64,000 nt of DNA from Syngnathus acus (Eukaryota > Chordata > Actinopteri > Syngnathiformes > Syngnathidae), in NCBI RefSeq assembly GCF_901709675.1, contig NC_051102.1, forward strand, positions 3,207,912 to 3,271,911, given 5' to 3'. Below are positions 54,558 through 64,000 of the stretch, one piece after another. A model generated the notes under the pieces. The model saw nothing but the letters and a program-made list of their open reading frames with translations. It ran no database searches and was not told the DNA's origin. Every line of letters begins with the position of its first letter. The stretch's first letter is position 1. A program made the position numbers and the translations under genes.

Positions 54558-55292
54558 TAAACCACAAGTTACCTCAGCACAATACCAAGAAACTTGAGCT
54601 TGAAACAAAATATTGGCAACAACAAAAAGCAACAAAGAATTGTAATAATAGTTTTTTTTTTTTTTTATGTATATACTTTAGTTGTGTTTAATTCCATTGA
54701 TAGTCCCCTCTGGCAGATCTTGTGATCTAAAGTTTAACATCGGTGAATTTGGGTGACTTATGTGTTCTGTTTAACTAGTTCTGAACTGAAACTGGCCTTG
54801 AATTTTAGGGTTGGTATTGATGCTTCAGTGTGTGGGACCACAATGTTATGACCCCTGACCCTACTAATATTTTGTGTCCACTCCTTGTGTGTGTCTGACA
54901 GCTCACGGCATTCCAAAAATGTAACTCAGCTTGTAAATATTACAAAAGTGTCAAATTGAATTATATAATGTGGGTAGATATATAAAGCATTATCCCCTCT
55001 ATGTTTATTGCTTGTTTAACCTTGTTCTTAATTACCTTTTTTTTTTTTTTTCAATTCCAACGCTGGTATGATGTATTTTTCTATCTTTTATTTAATGATG
55101 CATGTATACCTGTTGATGTTAAGTCTTAATGTTAAAGCTGCACTATGATGCACAAATACCATGGGTCATTCTATAAATTATCCTGTATAGGAATTCAGAC
55201 GTTTAGCGTACTTTGTAAACCAATAAATTTAAGTTTCATTCTGAACTTGTAATCATGATCATTTGGGAAAAATAATAATAATTATATACATA

Positions 55293-55294
<2 letters not shown>

Positions 55295-55361
<67 letters not shown>
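55295..55361. repeat. (TA)n microsatellite
   Basis: About 33 TA units followed by (CA/TACA) units. Confidence 0.95.
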
Positions 55362-55369
<8 letters not shown>

Positions 55370-55393
55370 TATACACATACATATACACATACA

Positions 55394-55463
55394 TACACTA
55401 CCGTTCAAAAGTTTGGGGTCACAAAATTGTTTGGGTGACCCCAAACTTTTGAACGGTAGTGTA
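55394..55463. mobile_element. 70-bp palindromic mariner-type mini-element, copy A
   Basis: A perfect 29-bp inverted repeat (TACACTACCGTTCAAAAGTT and on to GGGGTCAC) surrounds a 12-bp loop, with TA at both ends. The terminus CACTACCGTTCAAAAGTTTG is a widespread Tc1/mariner-like end in fish. Essentially only the ends remain. Confidence 0.75.
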
Positions 55464-55624
55464 AATATTATTATAATAAAATATGAATTAAATATTATGA
55501 ATTATATCTTATATTTGTATAAACTTATATATAATCTATGAATATAAGTATACATATATATTATAAGATTTTTTACACAGAAGATTATATATATAATCTA
55601 TAAATAATTATCTAAATAAATATA

Positions 55625-55694
55625 TACACTACCGTTCAAAAGTTTGGGGTCACCCAAGCAATTTTGTGACCCCAAACTTTTGAACGGTAGTGTA
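55625..55694. mobile_element. 70-bp palindromic mini-element, copy B (inverted)
   Basis: Identical arms to copy A. The 12-bp loop is the reverse complement of copy A's with one mismatch, so the two copies lie in opposite orientation 161 bp apart. Confidence 0.75.
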
Positions 55695-55908
55695 TATAGT
55701 GGGAAAGAGACAAAAACAACAACAATTTTGTCTCAATTGAATGCCTGCCTAAAGTCATGTTCATTGTTTGAAAATGAAATGCATTCACCCCTTGCCTATA
55801 GTGTATATAGTGGGAAAGAGACAAAAACAACAACAATTTTGTCTCAATTGAATGCCTGCCTAAAGTCATGTTCATTGTTTGAAAATGAAATGCATTCACC
55901 CCTTGCCT
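55688..55908. repeat. 111-bp tandem duplication
   Basis: Two adjacent copies (55688-55798 and 55799-55908) are essentially identical. The unit begins inside the last seven bases of mini-element copy B. Confidence 0.9.
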
Positions 55909-56365
55909 GAATAATTAAGAAACAAAACTGACTACAATCACAATGCTCCATCACTGGCAAATGTTTTCTTTGTGGGCCTCATAGGCAGCACATTTGTGAC
56001 CCTTTATCTAGACTCTAGAGTATGTTATGTGTCTGCAGACTGCTGAACTTGTTACTCTGACCTTTGTAATTCTAGTTCCACGATATTGCTGCGTTAGAAT
56101 TTTTCTTTCCGCTGCGAAACCAAACACTCGTGTTCTACACTCATCTTAGACCAGTGGCTGTAATTAACAAAACAGGCTAGACTTGTGAAGACAATTATTT
56201 GTCTTTTTGATAAATCATATTTTAATAATTATTTATATATCTTTAATATTTATTATCTGTAATGTTTAATATTTTGGGAAAATCAAAGGCAAGGCAGACT
56301 GCGAGTTGAAGTCTAACCCTAACCGCGTTCCAAAGAAGAGCTGTCCTTGGTGCTGAACGAAACTC

Positions 56366-56465
56366 TTTTTCTCTCTCGCTCTCTCTCTCTCTCTCGCTCT
56401 CTCTCTTGCTTTCTGTCTCTCTCTCTCTCTGTCTCTCCCCTTTCTCTTTCTCCCTGTGTCTCTCT
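56366..56465. repeat. (TC)n-rich low-complexity stretch
   Basis: Interrupted CT/CTCG/CTGT runs. The 71-codon frame through it is compositional. Confidence 0.9.
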
Positions 56466-56698
56466 ATCCATCCGTGATCCGTTTAGTCCTTCTTACCAGC
56501 GACTGTCTGTAGTTATTTGCAGGTGTCCTCATGTATCTCAGCTACACAGACGCCTCACTTGATGCAACATAACCTGAACGTTCAAGCTGGCCTTAACTAT
56601 CTGGCCAAAATGTGGATCTTTGACAGTATGCCTTGTGGGTTTCATTTATCAGTATGTTCAGTATGGTGTTGAAAATCAAAGATAACTAGGTGGCTGCT

Positions 56699-56762
56699 AT
56701 GGTGGGACCTCCTGGAAGAAGCAGAGTTCGACTTCAAGAGTTATTCAGCAAAATCCATACAG
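56699..56762 (+). other. possible isolated first coding exon of unknown gene
   Basis: An ATG in strong context (GCTGCTATGG), with an in-frame stop 12 bases upstream, opens 21 codons (MVGPPGRSRVRLQELFSKIH and T) and runs into a good donor, ACAG|GTAGGC. No partner exon is identified on this strand before kcnb2. It could be an untranslated kcnb2 leader exon, a first exon of another gene, or chance. Confidence 0.25.
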
Positions 56763-58396
56763 GTAGGCTCCTCTTGAGTTTCTTAGATTCTTGACAACCT
56801 GTTTTTTTATTTCTTCCCTCTGGAACATTTATTTCTAATATGAGATATGAAAAGGGAGGTTATATTCATTATTCTAAAAAGAAAACGTTTTTGAATTATC
56901 CTGTGATGGTATTCGTCTGTGCGCTTTGTGCTTTTTAAATTTGCGGTACTCAAGTGCATAATCTCGGGATAAGCCACAGTCTGCCTAATCTCCTGATGAC
57001 GAATTAGAAATGAATGCTCTCTTTTTAGACTTTGACTCTGCGTTCTAAACAATTTGCTTTCGACTTGGAAAAAGTGTTGATGTAATGGAAAACGGTGTAC
57101 GGAACACAATAATAATCTTTATCATTAGTTTTTGCTTGCATGACCTTTGTTATGAAGTATGTAAAATCCAGGTGTAATTGTACATACCTAGTTATTTTAT
57201 GTTGTGTTGTTGCACAGAGGCACGCATTGTTAATTTCATTAAAAATTATTAATTATGGTGTCTATCATTTGAAACTTAACATGGCACTAAATACGTATTT
57301 TACACTGCAAAAACGAAAGTCTTATCGGTCTTAACTTTCTGCGATGAAAATATGATCCCAAATTATTGCCTTCTTTTTTAACTTTGATAAAAATAAAAGC
57401 CCCATAATTGTTTGGTAATGAAAAAAAAATTCCTCTATACTGATATGAGTATCAAACATCTGACCCATCTCAAGTTAGCAAGAACAACTTAGAACAATTT
57501 AAGTATTTAATAAATTTCTGATTGTGCGACTAAATAGCATTTTGACATTTAGTGACGTAGTAGTTTTGGATGCTGACATCGTCGTGTGTCCTATGAGTGT
57601 CCCGAGAGAAGATAGACAGGCTATAATTAACTTGGGCAGACAAAGCCAAATGCCCCCGCTAGGATTTGTGGTTCGGCGTTATACAATCAGATAAAAGTCC
57701 CACTGTCAAAGGACATTTAATGGTAGAATAAGCTCTAGTGGTCCAACCATAAAATTGATTTCCCGGAAAAAGCTACGATTAACATTTTATAGAGCAGTCA
57801 TTGAAAGACTTTTAATTCCAGAAAATGATGGTGGTTCTCCCATTTCGGCGTGTTTACATTAGCAAATGAAAGTGAGTGAAGTTTACAGAATGGTTGTCCC
57901 TTAACCTTCAAGAAAACAGCAAGCTTGCTTTGTTGTGCTAACTCCTTATTTTTTATAAATGTCTAACTGACTGTTTTGAGGCCCAAAAATAGTTTTTTAC
58001 AGTTTAAACATGATTTGATCTACTGACCTCTAACTGGGATGTCACTCAGTAAAACACAGACCTTTGCCAAGGCCAGAGGTCATATTTGGGATTGTTTGTC
58101 CGTCTGTCTCATAGCTAATTAGACGCTTCTCTTCATGCCTTAGTGACTCAAAAGGAGAAAATCATTTCAGCTGTTTTATCCAGATCCTCACCAAACTAAA
58201 TTAATTCTAGCCGACGGAGTTCGAATCGTTATAAAAAATTTAGCTAACTTCATCTGTCCTGATATTTACTGTTGTCAAAATGAATACTTTGAAAAACGAC
58301 TACTGCAAAAAATACGGTATGACTTAAAATGTATAAATACCATATGTAAATTCATATTTTTAATAATATTGCTTATTTCTTTATACCCTTTTAGTC

Positions 58397-58426
58397 ATGG
58401 ATCTCAGCACCAGTTCTACTATCTGA
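58397..58426 (+). promoter_or_regulatory. short upstream ORF in kcnb2 leader
   Basis: Nine codons (MDLSTSSTI) and a stop lie in the leader between a TTTTAG acceptor (58391-58394) and the kcnb2 ATG. Confidence 0.4.
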
Positions 58427-58537
58427 AAAGAGCTGGGTGAGCTTGGTGGGCCAAGCCACTCTGTGCCCACCGGCCACCACGAAATCATCCCGACGAGTCA
58501 ATATCGCATCCATTAGTGGAGTTCACACTGCATAAAT

Positions 58538-61500
58538 ATGGTGGACAAAGCGCTCTACAGTACACCAAAAGTCCTCAATCGACCCCCGGTGGTTCCAGTG
58601 CTGCCCCCGGAGCCCATCGACATCATCCGCGTGAAGGCACGATCTCGGAGGGTCCGACTCAATGTTGGAGGTCTAACACATGAGGTTTTATGGCGAACGC
58701 TGGACCGCCTTCCCAGAACCCGTCTGGGACAGCTGAGAGACTGCAACACCCATGAGTCGCTGCTGGAGGTCTGCGATGACTACACCCTGTCTGAGAACGA
58801 GTATTTCTTCGACCGCCATCCCGTGGCCTTCTCCTCCATTCTCAACTTCTACAGAACTGGCAAACTGCACATGATGGAGGAGATGTGCGCCCTATCTTTT
58901 GGCCAAGAGCTGGACTATTGGGGTATTGACGAGATCTACCTGGAGTCTTGCTGCCAGGCACGATACCACCAGAAGAAGGAGCAGATGAATGAGGAGCTGA
59001 GGAGGGAGGCGGAGAATCTGAGAGACAAGGAAGGAGAGGAGGAGGAGGAGGAGCTGGGCTGCTGTCCTGACCAGAGGCAGAAGCTGTGGGATCTCCTGGA
59101 GAAACCCAGCTCATCTGTGGCAGCAAAGGTAACAGCAACTCGCACTCCCATGATAACCCTTCCAATGGAGAGATTTCAAATTCCAGGGCTTAGTCCGAGT
59201 TGGCCCACTTTAACCAATTCAGAGGCATTCATTGAAATTTTCGGAAATTCCAAATTCATAATATTTAACTGTAATTCTGTCACCATAGAGCGTATGCGGT
59301 TTATAAACTATAACACGAAAACTGTATAAATAACATTTAAACATTCAAATATATTTTTTTATCTATATACGTATATGTTGAACAAATCCCCATCTTTTAA
59401 AGGAATGAGTTTAACAGTCTTACTTGGTACTTTTTCCAAAATAAAGTGTAAACAGAAGTATTAAGACAAACCTCTTAATCATGTCCAAAGTTCATTGAAG
59501 ACATTGTTTAACAAGTTGAGAATGAAATAACTTGACTGGCCCCAAAATAGCCTTGACCTCCACCCCGCCAAAATACAACAGAAATTGTGAGCCAATCCTA
59601 TACATGCCAACATCTTGTAGAAGATGACATATTAGTCGTTTTGTAATTTATGAAATGGTCAGGATCCTCAATTCTGGACCAACAGCAGCTCCATCTCAAC
59701 ACTGTGGAATTGCATTACACAACTGGAACTAGAGCAGCAAGCTGATTCAACAAGTCTTCAGTGGGTTCAAGGTCAGGATTTGATGCAGGCCTATTCATTT
59801 GCTTTACACCCAAATCCCGATTTCTGGATGGAGTTTGGGTCTAGACTGCGGAGACGCAGGAGTGTGAAGTGTCTGGATGTACCGGAAGAGTCTGTCGCAA
59901 AAGCAGATTAAGCTGTTTGCCCTAAGCAGTTAAGATTTAGTGAAGTTAAAAGGATGATAAAATGAGCCTTCCTGAGGTAGATAATGTATTGGCCAAAAGC
60001 GTTCTTAAGAACAGTGAAATTGATCATTTTGTAATTAACATTTAACTTGGCTAATTCTCTTGGCGCCCATTGTGGAAATGAATTCTCAATTTGTTTCATA
60101 AATTGCTTATTCTTAGGTTTTCACAGGACAGACGTCATTCAAGTTCTATTCATTTTAATTATCATAACAGAAAAATACACTCCTCAATACTTCACTTTTG
60201 GCAATTAAAAATTGCTTTTCACATGGAGCTGCAAAAAATAATGGAATAATATGCATGCCAGGACAGCAGTGTAATTTGCTGGAGAATCAAAACAACTCAA
60301 ATTTAAACTGCCAGTAATTTGAGGTATGAAATCATACATACAGATCATACGTAATACGTACATAAGTTTAGCAGCAAACTTTGTTTCTAAATATAACAGA
60401 GATCCTTGTGACTATTTCAGAAGTGTGGGGTCAGCAGGAGGGAATCTTCTTAGGTCACTGCGCAATGACACTCCCTGTGTGTCATTCAGCTCTTAGCCAA
60501 TAAGAGATCCTTCTCTGAGCATGATAAAGTACAGCTGATTAGATGCAAGTATTAAGTGGAACACACACACGCACACACAAATTCACCCACCGCTATGTCA
60601 TAACAGACTATTTGTACCAATAATAACTTTTTCAATAACCAAATTTAAATTCATGCACATAATCTTATTGTAGTTTGATGGGATTTACTCTCATGTTATT
60701 TAATATCCTACTAAACTTCTTATTCAACTTGATTTCTCTCATCAAGGGTTATTTAAGCTAGTCATTCGCATGAACTATTTGGCGAAATTTTGATGCCAGA
60801 TGCTCTTCCTGGAGAATTACATTCGCAGGGTAAAATTTAGTTTAGAGTTTAGAGTTTATTCGTTTATTTCATACATGTGAAAAAAAAATATATATTACTG
60901 TACACAAATGGAAAGACAAAAAAAAATATATATATATATATATGTATAAACTAAAAGAGTAGTAAGCACGATATAACCAAAAAAGAAACCATAAATCATA
61001 TTCACATGCCTGAAAAGGAGTGGGAAGAAGTATAACTTAAAATTGTGAGCAGATAGAATAATGTGCCCAAGTCTTTTTGTTCCTACGCTACCTTTTTATC
61101 ATTTCAGGCTTCATTTGGACAGACGTGAGGTCGTCAGCTTAGGCATTTCTTGTAAACACATCATTCCCTTGCTCACTGCTCAACAATTGACTTTTTTTTA
61201 ATCTGCCCTTGATTGCAGTTCAGTGCTAGTTTGAGAAACTTTGTGGCCGTTACGCAAAGTTCAATTTACGCTATCCATGGCGCGTTTCGTGAAACAGTAG
61301 TGGCTTCTTCACAAATCATGCAATGGAGCCGGTGACTGCAGTAGCTAGAAGTCAGCCTCAACCCAAGTGTGATCCAATGAGTGCTTTGGCAAATAACCAT
61401 GCCAAATTCACAATGTTATTGGTACAGGTAAAGCTCTTATGATATTGCGTTTGCGTGGAGGATTTAGGAGGATCAAGCTAGGTGGGAAGAATCCAAATGG

Positions 61501-64000
61501 AATCCCAAAAAAAGTATTTATTCACAAAGAACAAAAGGAAAGCAAACAAAGCACGTGGAATTAAGAATTACTAAATCAATAGAAGTCTAACAAATAAAAC
61601 ATTAGGACTGACTGACCGTAACATGACTTGGGAATGTAACAACTACTGATGGGAACCAATACAACATACTAAATTGACAAGACAAAAGTGACTAAGGGAG
61701 CTGATTGGTAGACACAAGTCATCGAGTTGACAAACACAGGTATGAACATAATAATAAGATAATAAGAAAAAACCAAAATTGCAGTACAAGACATAAACCA
61801 CAAAAAGAGATGAGACAAAACCAAATGTAAACATCAAAAGTGTTTGGATTCTGCAAAGCATGCACTGACTGACATTTCGAGTTTTGGATCGACTTTCAAC
61901 GACCTGTTTGATTTTGGTGTATTTATCAGTGGTGGTTTGTGAAGAGTGGATGGATGGATGGATGGATGGATGGATGGATGGATGGATGGATGGATGGATG
62001 GATGGATGGATGGATGGATGGATGGATGGATGGACGGACGGACGGATATTGAAAATATTGGGACGGAATGTGTGAACAGATGTAGGCGGGGGTCAATTGT
62101 TTGTTGGAGCTAATTGGTTGATGCTTGTGAACATTGAAATTAGCCATGTGGATATGTCCAAGCTGTGTGGTCAACAGTCTGAGCCGTGCTACATATATGA
62201 ATAACACGATCAATTTTATAACATTGATACAGGCTACAGCATTTGAAATATTTTTTTGGACAGACATTAATTAAGATTTCTTGTGACATATTCCTGAACG
62301 TCCATGTTCAAATGAGGACTAACATTGAGTGAATGTCATAAAAGATGCTGTTGTACAGTAATTTAGAAGCAAGAGAGCACAAATATATATGCAATTTTTA
62401 AAAACAAAATTTAATTTAGTATCTTCAGATGAAAATGTCCTTAATTTCTACTCTTTCTTGATATCATCTATTTGTTAAAGAATAATTTCCTTTAGAAAGG
62501 AATTTACAACCATGTTTGATTCTTCCTGTTAGAGGAGGAAAGAATGAGTAACCACTTCTAACAGCTCTCTATCCTCGCTATAGATAGCAAGACAATCCTA
62601 TTACAATTATCCGTAAATGTCCTAGCAAAGGCTGCAGTGAGAGACGGCACAAGCTTATGGCTCCTCACCGTTTCACCTGCAGTTCGTTTCAGTATTAAAA
62701 CAAAAACGATTTGCCCATGTAAAGGGGATTTTTTTTCTTTACATAGCTGCTAAGGGCTCAAGTAATGACGGCTCACTTGTTTTCTGACTTTGGTGATTGG
62801 TTATTACGTGAGCCCTGAGCAACTGTGATGTCATTTTCAGTCGCAGCTAGTGGCAAAATGGCCGCCCCTTGAGATGGATAAAAACAGGTGGATTTTGCTG
62901 CTTAACTCATCTTACAATATCTTATAATCATCTCATCTTACAAAATTATGAATCAAAATACCGTGTTTAGATTTCTGCTGCCACATTGAACATTTAATGT
63001 TAAAGAAAAAGTTCAAGATGACTTTCCTTCAAGCAAAGAAATATATTATTTTGCTTTAAACTCCCTGAAGAACAATTGAAGTGTCAGTAACTGAATCTAG
63101 ATAATGGTGACATCCTCTTAGTCCGGGACAGACCAATTAGCATCTCAATCCTAGCAGACAATATGAGATGCCAATATTAAGATATTTTGCCCCGGTTTTG
63201 AAAATCCTCATCCAGAGTGTGTATCAAAATGAAATACATTGTGTACCAACCAAAAATAACATAGACTATGTTTCCTTTGTCTTGCAGATCCTGGCTATGA
63301 TCTCCATCCTGTTCATCATTATTTCCACAATATCATTATCACTCAACACCTTGCCAGAGCTGCAAGTTGTGGACGAATTTGGCCAGTTTAATGACAACCC
63401 AAGCCTAGCCCACGTAGAAGCAGTGTGCATCGCCTGGTTCACCATGGAGTACCTGTTGCGCCTGCTGTCAGCACCCAACAAGTGGAATTTCATCAAAGCG
63501 CCACTAAATATCATTGATTTGCTGGCCATACTGCCTTACTATGTGACTCTATGCCTCACCGAATCCAACAAGAATGTAATGCAGTTCCAGAACGTGCGTC
63601 GTGTGGTCCAGATTTTCCGAATAATGAGAATTCTGAGGATATTGAAACTGGCCAGGCACTCCACTGGACTGCAGTCTCTGGGCTTCACGCTGCGAAGGAG
63701 CTACAACGAATTGGGTCTATTAATTCTCTTCCTTGCCATGGGCATTATGATCTTTTCTAGCTTAGTATTCTTTGCTGAGAAAGATGAGGATTCCACCAAA
63801 TTCACCAGCATACCTGCCTCTTTCTGGTGGGCTACAATCACAATGACCACTGTTGGTTATGGAGACATTTACCCTCAAACCTTGCTGGGGAAGATTGTTG
63901 GAGGGCTTTGTTGCATAGCTGGAGTCTTGGTCATTGCCCTTCCCATCCCAATCATTGTCAACAACTTCTCCGAGTTTTATCGAGAGCAGAAGAGGCAGGA
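58538..64000 (+). CDS. kcnb2: Kv2.2-like voltage-gated potassium channel alpha subunit, 3' truncated by window
   Basis: Exon 1 is 58538-59128 (197 codons). Exon 2 starts at 63288 and runs off the window; 434 residues are visible. Kv2 channels form delayed-rectifier K+ channels and ER-plasma membrane contacts in neurons. Exon 1 encodes the T1/BTB tetramerisation domain (about 38-150; [40 protein letters not shown]). Exon 2 has S1 ([19 protein letters not shown]), S2, S3, the S4 voltage sensor ([20 protein letters not shown]), S5, the selectivity filter TTVGYGD and S6 with the PIP bend. The single intron splitting T1 from S1 is the known Kv2 layout. [23 protein letters not shown] and TKFTSIPAS favour KCNB2 over KCNB1. 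The T1-S1 linker has a Glu run ([13 protein letters not shown]) where human has GEEFDNTCCPD. The cytoplasmic C-terminus lies outside the window. Confidence 0.93.
60850..61060. repeat. possible dispersed repeat related to 22555-22720
   Basis: Both stretches share 'tttgtttatttc/tcgtttatttcata' at one end and a 'gaaaagg..aagaagtataactta'-like block at the other. The match is weak and the family unknown. Confidence 0.3.
61948..62046. repeat. (TGGA)n microsatellite
   Basis: About 21 TGGA units ending in three CGGA units. Both strands give long spurious repeat frames. Confidence 0.97.
62835..62945. repeat. dispersed repeat of unknown family, copy 2
   Basis: Shares 'agtggcaaaatggccgc', 'gagatggata' and 'attttgctg' with 17285-17400 in the same order and orientation. 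Confidence 0.5.

Larger units (their letters stand above)
54558..58394. other. dnajb6 3' UTR and dnajb6-kcnb2 interval
   Basis: The dnajb6 3' UTR probably ends near 55245. Beyond it are a TA microsatellite, two inverted palindromic mini-elements, a 111-bp tandem duplication, a (TC)n-rich stretch at 56366-56465 and a possible isolated exon at 56699-56762. No complete gene is seen. Confidence 0.6.
59129..63287 (+). other. kcnb2 intron 1 (4.16 kb)
   Basis: GTAACA donor and TCTTGCAG acceptor. It contains a diverged dispersed repeat at 60850-61060, the (TGGA)n array at 61948-62046 and a dispersed repeat copy at 62835-62945. No ORF is supportable. Confidence 0.8.

Noticed and set aside
61884-62267. 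Repeat proteins with MDGW or HPSI units
   Set aside because: Translations of the (TGGA)n array on either strand.

Overview
This is a vertebrate nuclear window, almost certainly from a teleost fish. The genes have many introns with GT-AG boundaries. Three things point to fish: a Bucky ball/Velo1-type germ-plasm gene, a short-N-terminus glutamate decarboxylase resembling the fish gad3 class, and several repeats of fish type (TA-flanked MITEs, hAT MITEs, a tRNA-headed SINE ending in a TGGA tail). Exon borders were built by hand from the sequence by matching splice signals, reading phase and remembered protein families. No alignment was run.

Layout from left to right. 1-14869, minus strand: thirteen coding exons of a DLGAP1/GKAP/SAPAP1-like postsynaptic scaffold gene; the final exon(s), with the expected PDZ-ligand tail, lie left of the window. 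14870-28900: about 14 kb with no supportable gene, probably intergenic or 5' intronic, holding SINE, MITE and microsatellite copies. 29084-31364, plus: a complete seven-exon cytosolic alpha-carbonic anhydrase of the CA2/cahz type (260 aa). 33831-38832, plus: a bucky ball homolog with a TATA-box promoter candidate. 39024-43237, minus: a 16-exon glutamate decarboxylase (534 aa), tail to tail with buc. 45284-49977, plus: complete 15-exon exoc3/SEC6 (751 aa). 52399-54557, plus: complete seven-exon dnajb6 ending like the short human isoform (272 aa). 58538-64000, plus: the first two coding exons of a Kv2.2 (kcnb2)-like potassium channel, cut by the right edge.

The genes are not an operon-like system. 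Four (dlgap1, the GAD gene, kcnb2 and, through membrane delivery, exoc3) belong to neuronal or synaptic biology. buc acts in oocyte germ plasm, dnajb6 is an anti-aggregation co-chaperone, and the carbonic anhydrase is a housekeeping or red-cell type enzyme.

Points most worth a second look: the buc homolog with an unusual C-terminus; the gad3-like gene and a duplicated splice-donor segment in it; a dlgap1 intron that is about 85% one MITE; in-frame 9-bp ATG-containing repeat expansions in three different genes here; a cryptic donor in dnajb6 exactly where the human isoforms diverge; and a paired-octamer/SOX-like cluster inside dlgap1 intron 1.
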